DNA of 52,149 nucleotides from Phlegmacium glaucopus (GCA_015039465.1 MU130373.1:1-52149); one strand, 5' to 3'; shown: positions 36,611-48,171, counted from the first letter of the stretch. The notes: generated from the sequence alone by a model not told the origin. Numbers and translations are program-made.

Positions 36611-38549
36611 CAGTACTTTTCTGTCCCCCACCAGATCTGATCAGAACTGATCAGAACTGCTCAGAACTGTTCAGAACTGCTCAGATTCCAAGCAGTTCTG
36701 ATCAGATTCCAAGCAGTTCTGATCAGAATCTGACCAGAGCCTGACTAGTTCTGATCAGAACTGCTCAGATTCCGAGCAGTTCTGATCAGAATCTGACCAG
36801 AGCCTGACTAGTTCTGATCAGATCTGAGCAGATCTGAGCAGTTCTGAGCAGTTCTGATCAGAGTCTAGAATCTGATCAAATTCTAAGGGCAACTTTCTTG
36901 GATCAAAATATTATTTATTTCATTAATATTAATAGCCTATTAAAATAATTAAAAAAATCCCCAATAAGGAGGGGTTGCTGGTCTCATTGTTGTAATCTAC
37001 AAATAAATAAAAAATAAGCCCCCTGTGGGGGGGGGGTTGTCATTGTTGTTGTCTTGACCTATTAAATTGAATAAAAACCCATCATTATCATTGTAGGGGG
37101 AATAAGGACATGTACCCATTGTCATACATGTGTATTCGTCATCATAGGTGCCTATTCGTCGTCATACATGTGTATTCGCCGTCGTATACCCATAATTGTC
37201 GTCGTAGGCGCCTATTCGTTGTCATACACGCGTTTTTGTTGTTGTACACGCGTATTTGTCGTCGTACATGTGTTTTTGTCGTCGTAGGCGCCTATTCGTC
37301 GTCATACACGTGTATTCGTCATCGTACACGCGTATTTGTCGTCGTAGGCGCCTATTCGTCGTCGTAAGCGCCTATTCGTCGTCGTATGCATGTTTTCGTC
37401 GTCGTAGGCGCTTATTCGTCGTCATACACGTGTATTCGTCGTCGTACACGTGTATTTGTCGTCGTAGGCGCCTATTCGTGGTCTATTCGTCGTCGTATAC
37501 GTGTTTTCGTCGTCGTAGGTGCTTATTCGTCGTCATACACGTGTATTTGTCGTCGTACACGTGTATTTGTCGTCGTATACGTGTTTTCGTCGTCGTAGGT
37601 GCTTATTTGTCGTCATACACGTGTATTTGTCGTCGTATACGTGTTTTCGTCGTCGTAGGTGCTTATTCGTCGTCATACACGTGTATTCGTCGTCGTACAT
37701 GTGTATTTGTCGTCGTAGGCGCCTATTCGTCGTGGTACACGTGTAGGTGTCGTCGTAGGCGCCTATTCGTCATCGTACATGTGTATTTGTCGTCGTAGGC
37801 GCCTATTCGTCGTCCAACACGCGTATTCCTCGTCGTAGGCGCCTATTTGCCGTTGTACACATGTATTCGTCGTTGTACATGTGTATTCGTCGTCGTAGGC
37901 GCCTATTTGTCGTCCTACACCTGTATGTGTCGTCGTAGGCGCCTATTCATCGTCATACACGTGTATTTGTCGTGGTACACGTGCATTTGTCGTCGTTGAC
38001 GTCGTACATGACCTATTATAATCTGTAAGTAGAGGTAAAATAGAATAAAATAAAAAAATCCCCCTCTGGTGAGGGGGGTTACCATTGCTGGTTGTGAAAA
38101 CGGGTGTGGTGGTGGTGTGAGAAACAGAAGACGAATTCAACAAACACTGATGTGCACATCACATGTGGTCATGTGATCATACCCCTCGCAATGAACAAAA
38201 TACACGATTTTGATGGCAACAAGGCATTGCCATCTGAATATTATATGATTATATTATTTTTCTAGTAAAGTCAGGTGATTCTCCAAAGCTTGATCTAACT
38301 CAATTCTGCTCGGATTCTGGTCAGATTTGCTCAGAAATTGGTCAGATTCTGCTTAGAAATTGGTTGGACTTGGATCTAGTCAGATCTGATCAGATCCGGT
38401 CTTTCTGATCAGATCTGGTCAGAATCTGGTCAGATAAATTGGCTGTATTACTGCCATTTGGGGTGATAAAAATTCTGACCAGAATCTGATCAGATCTGAC
38501 CAATTCTGATCAGATCTGATCAGATTAGGTGGCTTACAGCAAAGACCTC
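36611..38549. mobile_element. Non-autonomous hAT-like element, 1939 bp, 8-bp TSD
   Basis: Flanked by TAATTTTT at 36603-36610 and 38550-38557. Removing the element and one copy restores the gypsy reading PIIF-GLPFLI. The left end is CAGTACTTTTCTGTC; the right end (reverse complement GAGGTCTTTGCTGTA) matches it at two thirds of positions, then both continue into CCACC and arrays of CTGATCAG words (36640-36870 and 38290-38525). Three hairpins of the form CCCC...GGGG followed by TTG lie at 36958-36980, 37020-37040 and 38058-38082. No transposase is encoded; the centre is a minisatellite. Confidence 0.88.
37120..37995. repeat. 20-bp palindromic minisatellite, ~43 units
   Basis: Units are exactly 20 bp, CGTCGTAGGCGCCTATTCGT or CGTCGTACACGTGTATTTGT, each with a 10-12 bp palindrome (TAGGCGCCTA, ATACACGTGTAT, TACACGCGTA). 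They are often grouped in threes as a 60-bp higher-order unit. It is very CpG-dense, unlike the decayed repeats around it. A 180-codon open frame across it is a by-product of the 60-bp period. Confidence 0.93.
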
Positions 38550-38557
38550 TAATTTTT

Positions 38558-39165
38558 GGTCTCCCTTTCCTCATCATCAATAACATTGTTTGTGATTACA
38601 AGAACCGCTCGTGTATTGTCAATGATAAAAACCTTAACTATGACCTACTTCATCCGCCTCCTGCATCTCAAAAGCCTCCTCGTAAACTTAAACTTCATGA
38701 TAAAATTCTCAAAAACAAAGCCTTCAAACACAAAACCCTTAAAGAACTCTTAGCAATTTATCCTCGAAAATGGAACCAGATTCTCCTCCCCAACACTCCC
38801 ATCCCTCCCTTGAATTTCATCTCCTCTATTTTAAATTGTATTAATACCTTATCGTTGCAATCTCAATTGGACACCGAGGATCTTAAAATGCGTTCTGAAT
38901 ATTCAAAATTCTTCAAGCCTATTCCCCATGTTGACAATCTTCCCCTACAACCTGTCGCCCAAATCACTCTGAAAGATGCAGAGCACATCATCAAGACACG
39001 CAACTACCTTGTCCCTGCAAGTGGAAAGATGCCTGGTACGTCTTGCTCCAGCAACATTTAGACGCTGGCCGCATTAGACCTTCCCAGGTGCCTGCGGGTT
39101 CTGCTGCCTTTATTGTGCCCAAGTCCGATCCAACAGTCCTACCTCGCTGGGTTAACAACTACCGT
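38558..39165 (+). pseudogene. Ty3/gypsy protease-RT linker and RT start
   Basis: Resumes after the hAT-like element with GLPFLIINNIVCDYKNRSC, the usual end of the protease region, then a lysine-rich linker and RSEYSKFFKPIPHVDNLP, where the family has a KYxDVFxEIPHxDxLP box. A one-base frameshift near 39015 is needed to reach CKWKDAWYVLLQQHLDAGR and AAFIVPKSDPTVLPRWVNNY, the start of reverse transcriptase. The reading stops at the next LTR insertion. Confidence 0.85.
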
Positions 39166-39343
39166 TGGAGCAGTCCAATTGGGCTCCTAGCTGTGGCTCG
39201 TAGATGCATTGAGCTGGTTAGCGTTGCACGGAATGGCAGGAGGTAAGTGATGATGTATTAATACTCTATCTAGCTAAGATATAATCAATGTAGTCACGTG
39301 ATCTGTATATCTAATCTACGAACTGCCAGATTACACTACTACA
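39166..39343 (-). repeat. 3' LTR of the non-autonomous element (178 bp)
   Basis: Pairs with 41216-41393. The plus strand begins TGGAGCAGTCCAATTGGG and ends ATTACACTACTACA. A purine-rich GTGGGTGGGCACA on the minus strand just inside (39344-39356) could be the polypurine tract. Confidence 0.92.
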
Positions 39344-39529
39344 TGTGCCCACCCACATAAATGCAACGTCCTCGTTGCATCATGAAAACCTATCTCGAGG
39401 TGTGTAAGATCTAATCTAATCTAATCTAAGCAAAGGCTGACCTGATCTCGCTACCACATGTGCCCACCTACACAAATGCAACGTCCTCGTTGCATCACAA
39501 AGGTCCATCTCGAGGTCTTGGTGTCAAAG

Positions 39530-40979
39530 GGTAGACCCACCCCAGGCTTCTCAAGATGTGACTTAGTTGAGAGAGGCGAGGATCTCAATCCCAGTTCAGT
39601 GAAATAGAGAAAGGAGATTGTGGAAATTGAGGTTGTAGAAATTGATGTAGTGCACGAGGGGTTGAAGAATAATGATGAGGATGGTGTTGAGGTTTAGGGT
39701 TATATGAGAAAGTACAGGGATTTTCTCTGTTGCCAGTGACGACGTCGAAGTGATGAAAACGCGTTTGTTGACAACGAACGAAGGCCGGAAATGTCACGGG
39801 GATATTTCGTAGGCATCATAGACACGATAGGGAGTGCTTCCGCGTCATCTGCCCAGCTGAAACACATCAAAACGGGCAATTTCGGGGTTCCCAGTAGTTT
39901 TTGAGTGGAAACATGTGATTTTTGAGTTTCCGGGTGTTTTTGGACGATTTCCGCTGCTTCGGGTGCTGAAACGATAGCATGTGGTGCTAGGGGCTCGGAA
40001 ACGGTGAGAGCAGGGGTTGAGGACCCGGAAATGGCAACCGACGGTGAGTGTTCGCGTTTGGCGCTAAATCCGGTGCTTATTTCGTTTTCGGGCATTGCAG
40101 GGGTATGTGACGTGTCGTTGGGGGTAGGGGCGGTGATTTCGAAGTGCTGGCAGGTGGGGAATGTTGTCTGGGTGCTGGCGTCGTTGTAGATAGTGGCCAG
40201 TTTGCAAAACGGTCTGTTACTGGTGTTAATGATGACCTTTGCTTCGTATTCGTCGCATGGGGGCTCAGTTTGTGATGTAGCATTGAAAACGGGGGCTAAT
40301 GGTTCCGTTTGTACTGATACAGTTGCAGAAGAGGTTGAGGGAACAACAAGGGGAGTTGTTTGAGCAACTACAGCTTGGTATTCGGATTTGTCTTGAATTC
40401 CAGCAGCGCGACCGAGCTCAAAAGCATGGACGTACTCCTCATCACGGCGCTCCTGCTCATGTTCGAACATGTCTGTAAGGGCTTGTTGGAGCTGCTCCTT
40501 GTACCGGGTGTTAAGAGCTTCCGTCACCTGCTTCTCGTGTTCTGCAAATTTGGTAGTTGCATCCTCCATATCCTTCTCATACTCAGCCTGAAGACGTCCC
40601 CTTGCATTGACTATATTTGCCTTCCAGCGTGTTCTGAGCCATGGATGTATGATTGGTGCGACATGAGAGTGAGTTGCTCTCGGGTGACTCGAACAGCATC
40701 AGTTGGAAGTTTTGCTGCTGGGTTTGGTGGTTCTGGGTAGGTAATGGATAGTGGAGTGTAGGAGATGGTGAATTTCGAAGGAGCAGGGGTTGGCCATGTG
40801 GCTGGTTCATCTGCAATGGGAGGGATGGTGAAAGAGGGGGTAGAATTGGCATGCTGAGTGGGCAGAGAGACAATCTCCGGGGTTTGAGCTGGCAGTATAC
40901 CAGGTATAGTGGTAAATTCAGTCTGTGAAAGTTTGTTGGCGCGTTGACGTGCGCGTTTGTCAGCAGAAGTGGCTGGCAT
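39530..40979 (-). pseudogene. Gag-like protein of the non-autonomous LTR element
   Basis: Begins MPATSADKRARQRANKL with an S/T/P-rich stretch; after a one-base shift near 40640 it continues PWLRTRWKANIVNARGRL and MEDATTKFAEHEKQVTEAL into a coiled coil (EQLQQALTDMFEHEQERR, HAFELGRAAGI). A middle section has repeated STQT/TEP motifs. The C-terminal block is FSWADDAEALPI, PRDISGLRSLSTNAFSSLRR, and after another shift LNWD, then TGA (39585-39587), then DPRLSQLSHILRSLGWVYPL. This C-terminal block is one I associate with Agaricomycete non-autonomous LTR elements. The coil could drive particle assembly. The two shifts may be lesions; the TGA sits where arginine or lysine is expected. Confidence 0.7.
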
Positions 40980-41185
40980 TGCAGTTCCATGGCAGTAAAA
41001 AAGAAAAGAGACAGAGGTTATGAAACTGGTTACAGGTAGCTGTGGGTCTCGTAGTGTTGGTTCTCGTGGATATCAGGTTTTCAGTTAAAGTTCTGGTCAG
41101 TCTGTTGTAATCTCAGGGTGTCTGCTGGCAAGCTGAATATGAAAATAAGCTGAGAAAGTGCTCGAAAATGCAAAAGCTAAGAAGG

Positions 41186-41213
41186 CAGAGTTCGAATCAC
41201 TCTGTTGTCACCA
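41186..41213 (-). promoter_or_regulatory. tRNA primer-binding site
   Basis: The plus strand reads like the last part of a tRNA, a TTCGAAT T-loop then CACTC, TGTTGTC, A and CCA, which fit positions 54-76 in length exactly. The minus strand is therefore complementary to that tRNA over about 23 nt, two bases inside the 5' LTR. There is no D-arm or anticodon arm, so it is not a tRNA gene. Confidence 0.88.
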
Positions 41214-41215
41214 GA

Positions 41216-41393
41216 TGGAGCAGTCCAATTGGGCTCCTAGCTGTGGCTCGTAGATGCGTTGAGCTGGTTAGCGTTGCACAGAATGGCAGGAGGTAAGCAA
41301 TGATGTATTAATACTCTATCTAGCTATGATATAATCAACATAGTCACGTGATCTGTATATCTAATCTACAAACTGCCAGATTACACTACTACA
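41216..41393 (-). repeat. 5' LTR of the non-autonomous element (178 bp)
   Basis: Pairs with 39166-39343; the few differences include GTTGCACAG against GTTGCACGG and CTACAAACTG against CTACGAACTG, that is CpG to CpA. Confidence 0.92.
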
Positions 41394-41594
41394 CCGTCAA
41401 CTCAATGCGGATACTGTTACTGACTCTTTCCCAATTCCACGTGTTGACAACATTCTCGCGGATTGCGCAAAAGGCAAGTTCTGGGCCACCATTAACATGA
41501 CCAATAGCTTTTTTCAAACTCGTATGCACCCTGACAACATTCCCTTAACCGCCGTCAATACACCATGGGGCTTATACGAATGGCTTGTAATGCC
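41394..41594 (+). pseudogene. Ty3/gypsy reverse transcriptase, truncated
   Basis: Resumes as QLNADTVTDSFPIPRVDNIL, DCAKGKFWATINMTNSFFQT and NTPWGLYEWLVMP, the RT palm up to just before the MGLxNAP box. It is cut off at about 41595 by the CCGGCA-rich element. The catalytic YxDD is not in the window. Confidence 0.88.
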
Positions 41595-41794
41595 TCACAT
41601 AGGGACACTACACTGTACCGAATGATACCATTCAAGGAAGGGACACAGTGTGCCGAAGGATATGGATTTGCAGGGCCCTGTGAATCCGCGAATAGGGTGT
41701 GCCATATTTGGAACTACACACTGTGCCGTTTGATACGGATTCAAGGAATGCATGCGGCACCTTCAGGTGCCAGGTAGGACCTATCAGCAGGGCT

Positions 41795-43165
41795 GGTTAC
41801 CATCAACCGGCGTATTAGGAGAGTGGTATGAGCTGGTTTTAGGAGCTTGGACGAGCAGTGGTGGTATAACCCGGTGTTGATGACTGGTACTACACGGCAA
41901 TGAGTGTATGCTGTGAGAATGAATTCATGGGATGCCCAGCATTGAAGATATGACAGCGGAGGCAAGATGAGATGAAACAAAAACTAGGAATGCCAGGGTG
42001 TCGGCATTGGGTGTATAAGCCGGCAATTGGGGGGTGACCCGGCATAAGGGCATGACCTGGCATCAGCATGTGTAACCGACATTACACTCTAGTAACCGGG
42101 ATTGGGTTAGTAACCGGCATTACCTTACGGCAAGGACTGGCAGTAGATAGGAAGTCATTGAAGTGGTGATCGGTATGAGGATAGTGGTCGGCATGAGGTG
42201 AAAAATGGGTATTAGGGTAATGACCAGCATTACATTAAAAACCGGCATCAAGGTAGTAATGGGCATGAAGGCAATAACCGGCATTAGGGAAGGAAGAGCC
42301 AAGGCAGGAACTGGCAGTAGGTATGGCAGTAGGTACTAAGGTATCAACTGGCATTAGGGTATATATCGGCATGAGGGTATCAACCGGCATTGGGGTAGTA
42401 ACTGGCATCAGGGGATCAACGGCATTAGGGCAGGATCTGGCATTGGGGCTAGGACACGGCAATTATGGCAAGGACCAGCATCAGGGGCAGTATGGGTAGC
42501 ACCAGCAGTATTATAGAGCAGAAACCGGCATGAGGGCATCAACCAGCAATAGGGTAAGAACCGGCATGACAGTTGTATTTGGCATTAGGGGAGGAGTTGG
42601 CATTAAGGCAAGCACCGGCAGTAGGGTATGAAGGGGCAAGGCAAGGCAGGTATGAACCGGTATTAGGGTAGTAACCGGCATCCGGACATTCAAGGGCATT
42701 ATGGCAGGTAGGTCAGGACCAGAGCCGGCGATACAGTAACAACCGGCATTATGAGTGTACACGGCATTAGGTCATGCACCGGCATTAGGGGAACATGTAT
42801 GCACAGGCAATGAGGCAAGCACCGGCAGTAGCATATCAACCAGCATTAGGTTAGCCACTGCCTCAGGTTGTCAACCAGCAGTAAGGTAAGCACTGGCATT
42901 AGGGTAGGACCCGTTAGTAGGATACACGGCATTAGGGGAAGATCTGGCATCAGGGCAATACCCGGCAGTAGGAGTGTGCACGGCATTAGGTTACACGCCG
43001 GCATTAGGGGAAAGATCCGGCACTAGAGTATGCACCGGCACTAGGGCAACAATCCACAGTAAGGTATCAACTGGCATTAGGTTAGGCCACAAACCAGCAT
43101 GAGGCTATGAACCAGCAGTACGGTAAAACCATTAGGGCATGGACCGGCACGAGGGTTTCTGAGCT
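41795..43165. repeat. ~18-bp array, ACCGGCATTAGGGTA type
   Basis: Some sixty or more degenerate units of ACCGGCATTAGGGTATCA type, mostly 17-20 bp, fill 1.37 kb. CCGG cores are often CTGG or CCAG. Because 18 is a multiple of three, the minus strand reads LMPVDT-like hexapeptides in places; these are not a gene. Many units contain TTAGGG. Confidence 0.9.
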
Positions 43166-43366
43166 GGCAAAATGCCGGTTAAGATGGATTGTGTGCCAGT
43201 ACACCATTTTATCCAAGTTGGACATCAGCCCTTTGAGAATATTGGTATTGGATCACATCTGAGTTACATTGTGAATACCGGCACTCTGCAGGCGTTGCTT
43301 CAAAATTTAACTGAGGAACAGATTGACCAATATGAATTTAGAATAACCACTCCTGTTTTAATGTTA

Positions 43367-45571
43367 CTATTCATGGGTACCGCCGGTGCTGTCGTCAGGG
43401 CCAGTCATCTCAATGAGCTTGACTGGCTTGTAAGCCATTTCCAGGGTCTTCTCCGTCAATTCTTGCAAAGTCTTGAACACCTGATACATCTTCTGATCCG
43501 TCTTGATTCTCTCCATCTCAGACATGTACAGCCAATGTGCAGCATCTTTATACGATATGCCTAGCCTTTCTTGTAGCAAGAGCACCTCACTGTGTGCCGA
43601 CAGTCGTTCTCGATCACTTGATCCCTAGAACTGGTGACTCAGGCAGGCCGGCATGGTGTGCACACTTTACTCACAGGAACCGTCGGTACCATTAACTTGC
43701 CCTCTCCAATACCGTCAAAGAGTTTCTTCACAAGGAGTTCACTGCTAAAATCATGCACCTGCCAGAAGATTGTTAACATAATTGCGATGTCAGGTGTCTG
43801 GCAGCCGGTATCGCGCACCAATACTGATTGGTAGCGTGAGAAGAAAGCTTAAAAGTCGCCATCATGAAAATAAGCGGACTTCAAATTCACTTACCTATTT
43901 TGGAAGCAGCCCTGAATCGCGTTCCTGGTCAACAAAAATCATTCGTTCAACGGTAACATTCTCATCGCTCATCATATCCTCAATGTCTTCCACTATGTTG
44001 TCTATTGTTTTCACTATTGACATGCTCCTAAGCATATACCATCCATTTGTTCCTTGGCTAGTGATCCAGCAAAGCGATCGATCTACTATTCGCATCGGTC
44101 ATCGGCTCGCGTTTGATCGTATCTTTGGTCCATCATTTCAAGAACGGCCCCTTTATGGACGCATCAACTACATCTCCCATTATGTACAAGGCTTTGTCAT
44201 TGTTGTTGTGGCTATGGACCCACAAGTCTTCCCCTCAGCCATCTATCTTGCCATCCCTCGCTCCTGGATCACACTCAGTCCCCTATCCTCACTCATCTAC
44301 CTCTTATCTTATCATTCACTGCCAAAACCATCATTCACGCGGTACCTGAAGCCTTCCCACCCTCTTTATGACAATTTAGGAAGTCCAGGAGGATCACGAC
44401 TAAGCAGGAATTGCAGATGAATCAGCAGCAGAGGATTATTCTCGCAGTGTGTCAAGTGTTATCAAGGCTGCGCGACATGGGACCATGGGCAAGTAGTGTT
44501 TTCTCGGGAACAAGGCTGCGCCTTTCAAGTGTTGACTCAGGACCTTTCATATTTTTGACATGACCACACGGCTATGGAGTAGATATATTTTTGCTATTGG
44601 ACTGTGTACACTGCCTTCTCTTCTTTTCTCTCGCACTTTGACACTTTACAGAATTTTTTATTGTTCCTTCTTCTTTTCCATTGTTCTTTTCTTCTCGCAG
44701 CTGTCCCCTCTTTATCTTTCTTCCTTTGACAGCGCGTACTTCTTTTCTTTTATTGTTTTACATAGCCTCATCCTTAGGTATAAATACTGCTCTTTTGTAC
44801 CAGGATAGGTAGTTCAGTTCAATTCATTCTTACTCCCCACAGTCATCCTCTCAGTGGAATTCCAGTGAATTCTTCCCTCAAGTTCGCTTTTTTAGTCTTT
44901 TATCTGTTACTGTCCCCTACTGTCAATTGCTATAGTCTTGCTGAAGACTCTCTCTTATCCATCCTCATCTTCCTCCTTAATCTCTCCAAGTTCGCTTTTT
45001 CAGTCACTTACTGTCAACTTATTGTCTACTGCTACAGTCTTTCTAAAGACTCGTTCACATTCATCCTCATCCTCCTCACCTCTACTCTTGCCTCCTACCT
45101 CTGTGTGTTACAAGTCAAGGTTACACCTTCCCTAAACGAACAACAGGGAGTCTCTTGACCTAAAGACCGGTCCACTGCTCTCTGGTTGGTGTTATATAAC
45201 AACACAAACAACGATTTATACCGGCACAGAGCATTCCGGCACGAGATATGCCGAACACCGGACTGACAGTGATCATGATGCCGGGATTAGACATCATGCT
45301 GGTGACCATGCTCAACCGGCATGCTCATGGCGGAGGGCTAATGAACAAGTATGCAGGTACTCACGCTTCCCGCAGCACCAAACACTTGTAACTCATCCTT
45401 TTTCTGATGTCCCTGCAACAATTGATCCATTGCCGGCACCATGAATTCCGGCACCACGTATTGCTGATCATCTGGGCCCACCATAACGACACAACCTTTG
45501 GGGATCCATTGATTGTCAGATTGGTGTACTAGATCAGAGCTGTGCGGATCACGATCTGTGCTGGATGCCAT
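43367..45571 (-). pseudogene. Unit X: uncharacterised Agaricomycete transposon-type gene
   Basis: Exon 1 (45571-45365) starts MASSTDRDPHSSDL and reads WIPKGCVVMVGPDDQQYVVP, EFMVPAMDQLL, ending at a GTGAGT donor. The last exon (about 43632-43367) reads SSDRERLSAHSEVLLLQERL, GISYKDAAHWLYMSEMERIK and LTEKTLEMAYKPV, then stops. I recognise both blocks as parts of one Agaricomycete protein family of unknown function; family members usually have HRLYMAE, so W here may be a CGG to TGG change. Between them, 43639-44095 has coding-like pieces I cannot place, and a 1.1-kb dispersed repeat (44091-45220) has inserted. It is divergent from Y. No catalytic motif is visible. Confidence 0.6.
44091..45220 (+). 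mobile_element. Dispersed 1-kb repeat, copy 2 (CpG-intact)
   Basis: Collinear with 12351-13392, including GTTTGATCGTATCTTTGG, the TATAAATACTGCTC box near 44781 and the ACA-rich right end before ATTTATA. It is longer mainly because a ~100-bp block around 44878-45080 (AAGTTCGCTTTTT...ACTGTCAA...GAAGACTC) is duplicated in tandem. It lies within unit X. Confidence 0.82.
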
Positions 45572-45816
45572 TGGTGTGGTGAATGTTAGCAAGTCAAACT
45601 TGATTACAGAATGTATGTCTAGATCTAGGGTCACGTGTATGTTATTGTTGAGTAGTCGTGATATTTGTTTATATTTGTATATAACTACGTGACATGTATG
45701 TTGATCGTCTTTTTTTTTGTCTCCACAACCACAGGTGAGTGCCGACATCCCAAGTGCCAGTGTGTACTGAGGTCTTTAGCTTTTCTCCAGTCACCACCAA
45801 CACACCAATTATTCAC
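45572..45816. promoter_or_regulatory. Shared divergent promoter region of X and Y
   Basis: 245 bp between the two start codons. It contains a run of T (about 45709-45718) and a TATATAACTACGTGACATG segment near 45680. Divergent transcription is inferred from gene orientation only. Confidence 0.45.
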
Positions 45817-48171
45817 ATGTCTGCATATACACCCGCCCTTATCCGAGCCCTCGTGGACGACCTCAACAGCATTTTCCGGGCTGCTGTAGGAGACGGCAGC
45901 ATTCAAAATGTGTTCCCAAGGGAATGCAAGACGCTGGCAAGTCTCCGGCCATAGTAATCATTGAAATAACATAGTTAATGACTCTGACAGAATGATTTGA
46001 TGAGAGCAACCCAGGAGATGCGCGATCGTCCGGAGTTGCAAGCCGAGTTCATGGTGCCCAGGTTTATCTGGCCCTTCACGTCGAACTGGCATCAGGCAAA
46101 GCACCAGGGCCGGTTGAACAATAGTTTCTGGCACTCCCAGGTGGCCATTTTGGCAGATTTCGACAAGAACCACCCGGATCACTTTGCACCACCCAACATG
46201 ATGCCTGCCAAACAACCACAAGCACCTCCGCATTCACCATTGCATGTTATGGTTGCTACATGGCCCCCTCCACGGCGTGTTCCCTCCTCTGCCCTTCACA
46301 GCTCAATGTCGGCTTCACTTGACTCTTCACCGGCAGCATCAGTACCAGCTCAAGCATCCGCACCAACCCCGGCACTGGCACCGGCATCAATGACTCCCCA
46401 TGCTGGGACATCGACTAGATGACCACCAGCACCAGCACCAGCTCCACAGCAGGCGCCGGTTGCCGGTCACTCCTGACCTGATCCACCCAGTCAAGACAAG
46501 GGGAAAGGAAAGATGGTTGCACCGGTTGAGGAAATGGAGGAGGTGGAGTCTGGAGGAGAGGGGAGTGACAAGGAAGAGCCAAGTGATAACATCCGGCCTG
46601 CAACAAATGACAGGGAGAAGAAACGTGCAACCCCAAAATCCAGTGGCCGGCAGTGACACCCGGCATGCCTTAGATGCTTCAAGTCTAACAGGGTCTGCTA
46701 TGAACAGGCAGGCTTTGCGACGGCGTGTGTGTTCTGCGCTACAGTGAAGATGAGGTGTGATGCCGTGAGTGACGCCGAGCAACAGATGGAGAATGCAGAG
46801 GTTAGGGTAATCCAGCTGGCACCGGCGAAGAAGCCCACACCACCACAGAAAGCCGGACCCTCAAAGAAGCCAGCCCCTGCCAAGAAACCGGCTCCAAAGC
46901 CAGTGTCTGTGAAACCTGCCGTGCATGGTGCTGGCACCAAAAAAAAAAGTCGTTAAAAGTGTGCCAATAGTCATTTCAAGTGACAAAGAGTGTGCCAGAC
47001 AGGGAGGCCGGAGCCGGCAGAAAAAGACTGCGCGTTTAGAGCCAGACAATGGTGGGTTGTGTCAATGTTTTTGACATATATTCACACCTTGTATTTCTAG
47101 ATATCTGGGATTGTGTTGAATCTTACACGACGGGGGTCCAGCAAGAACTGGTAGTGGTAGCGGGGCATGTGGTTGGGATAGAGGAGAGGATGGATGACTC
47201 AGAGCAGCTGGTGGAAACGTGGCTACAAAAGAATGTGACGGCAGCAGGGCAAGTGACGGTTTTGAGCCAAAGGGTGGTGGCGCAGGATTTGGAGATTGAG
47301 GAGCTCTGTGAGCGCCTAGAATGAGCTGAAGAGCTCATCCAGGCCTTGTTGCACATGCTGGTTGACCCAGCCCCGGCAGTTGAGCCAGTTCTCTCACCGG
47401 TGCCGGTTCCCCTCGGTCCGATTGCTGGCCCATCGATGGTGCAACAAAGAGACCGATCACCATCACCAACCAACATGATGGACCCTCAGCCGGTGCCAGC
47501 CTCACCCCTCCAGGTTCCGGCTGTACCCACACATCCCACAATGCTGGTCCCTCTACCTATGCCAGTCCCTCTGCCAATGCCGGTCCCTATCTCAATGCCG
47601 GTCCCTCCCCCAATGCCGGTGGTTGCCCCAATGCCAGTCGAGTCACTACCCATCCCACCCCCTTCCCCTGTCGCCATTGTCTCCACGTTGCCCATGCTTC
47701 TGGTACCCCCCCCAATGCCTCCTGACTGTCCAAGCAGTCCTGCAACCTGAACATGCCCCGGTTCCGGATGATATGGGCCCCAAAGGCTCACCTACCAGAT
47801 GCCGGTTCCTGAGGAGGCCCCCCAAGACATGCCGGCTGATGTTCCCTCTTCTTCGGAGATCCCTCCCCCAGCCATCGTCCCATCCACCTCCCATGGCACT
47901 GTGAATATGCCGAGTGTCCACCTCCTGCCTCCGACTCCCAGCACCTCACAGGAGACCGCCAACTACGCTCCGACTACTCTCCTGCAGGTCCCGGCTACCA
48001 TTCCGGCTGGTTCTTGCTCAACTTCAATCTCAGTCTCGTTCCCCTGCAGTCGACCCCTCTGACCTCCGCCGGTCCCCACACCTGGCCGCATCACCATCAC
48101 CACAATCCACCAAACGCCTCACCGAAGACACCTTGGACGAGCCGGCCTTCAAGAGACCCAGGCAGGAGTGA
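45817..48171 (+). pseudogene. Unit Y: Zn2Cys6-type finger protein with proline-rich tail
   Basis: Exon 1 (45817-45936) joins over a 54-bp intron with a GC donor (GCAAGT...ACAG) to NDLMRATQEMRDRPELQAEF, then PRFIWPFTSNWHQAKHQG. After a low-complexity Ala/Pro stretch comes a six-cysteine motif at 46666-46758, CLRCFKSNRVC then CVFCATVKMRC, spacing CX2CX6CX9CX2CX6C, the pattern of fungal Zn2Cys6 DNA-binding domains. A second intron (47052-47100) leads to a helical segment and then MPVPLP-type repeats whose codons contain ATGCCGGT. The end reads RRSPHLAASPSPQSTKRLTE and PAFKRPRQE. Lesions: TGA at 46420, 46474, 46654, 47322, 47748 and 47769, a run of ten A near 46940 where nine keep the frame, and a frameshift near 48000. 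No TAA or TAG occurs in the main frame outside that slip. Function unknown; it may bind DNA. Confidence 0.65.

Larger units (their letters stand above)
39166..41393 (-). mobile_element. Complete non-autonomous LTR element, minus strand
   Basis: LTRs of 178 bp at 39166-39343 and 41216-41393 are nearly identical, both TG...CA. Target duplication CCGT (39162-39165 and 41394-41397) interrupts the gypsy codon run NNY-RQLN exactly. On the minus strand the 5' LTR is 41393-41216. Two bases later lies a primer-binding site (41213 down to about 41190) starting TGGTGACAACAGAGTG, complementary to a tRNA 3' end. Only a Gag-like protein is encoded, so mobility must depend on another element's enzymes. The near identity of the LTRs suggests a fairly recent insertion. 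Confidence 0.93.
34582..41595 (+). mobile_element. Ty3/gypsy retrotransposon, triply interrupted
   Basis: A single Gag-Pol reading can be followed through 35069-36610, 38558-39165 and 41394-41594, split by two complete insertions and then cut off inside reverse transcriptase at about 41595. A likely 5' LTR runs from TGTAAGCATACC (34582) to CTTACA (34848) with a TATATAAGG box near 34671; its boundaries are provisional because the 3' LTR is not in the window. RNase H and integrase are absent. Confidence 0.85.
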
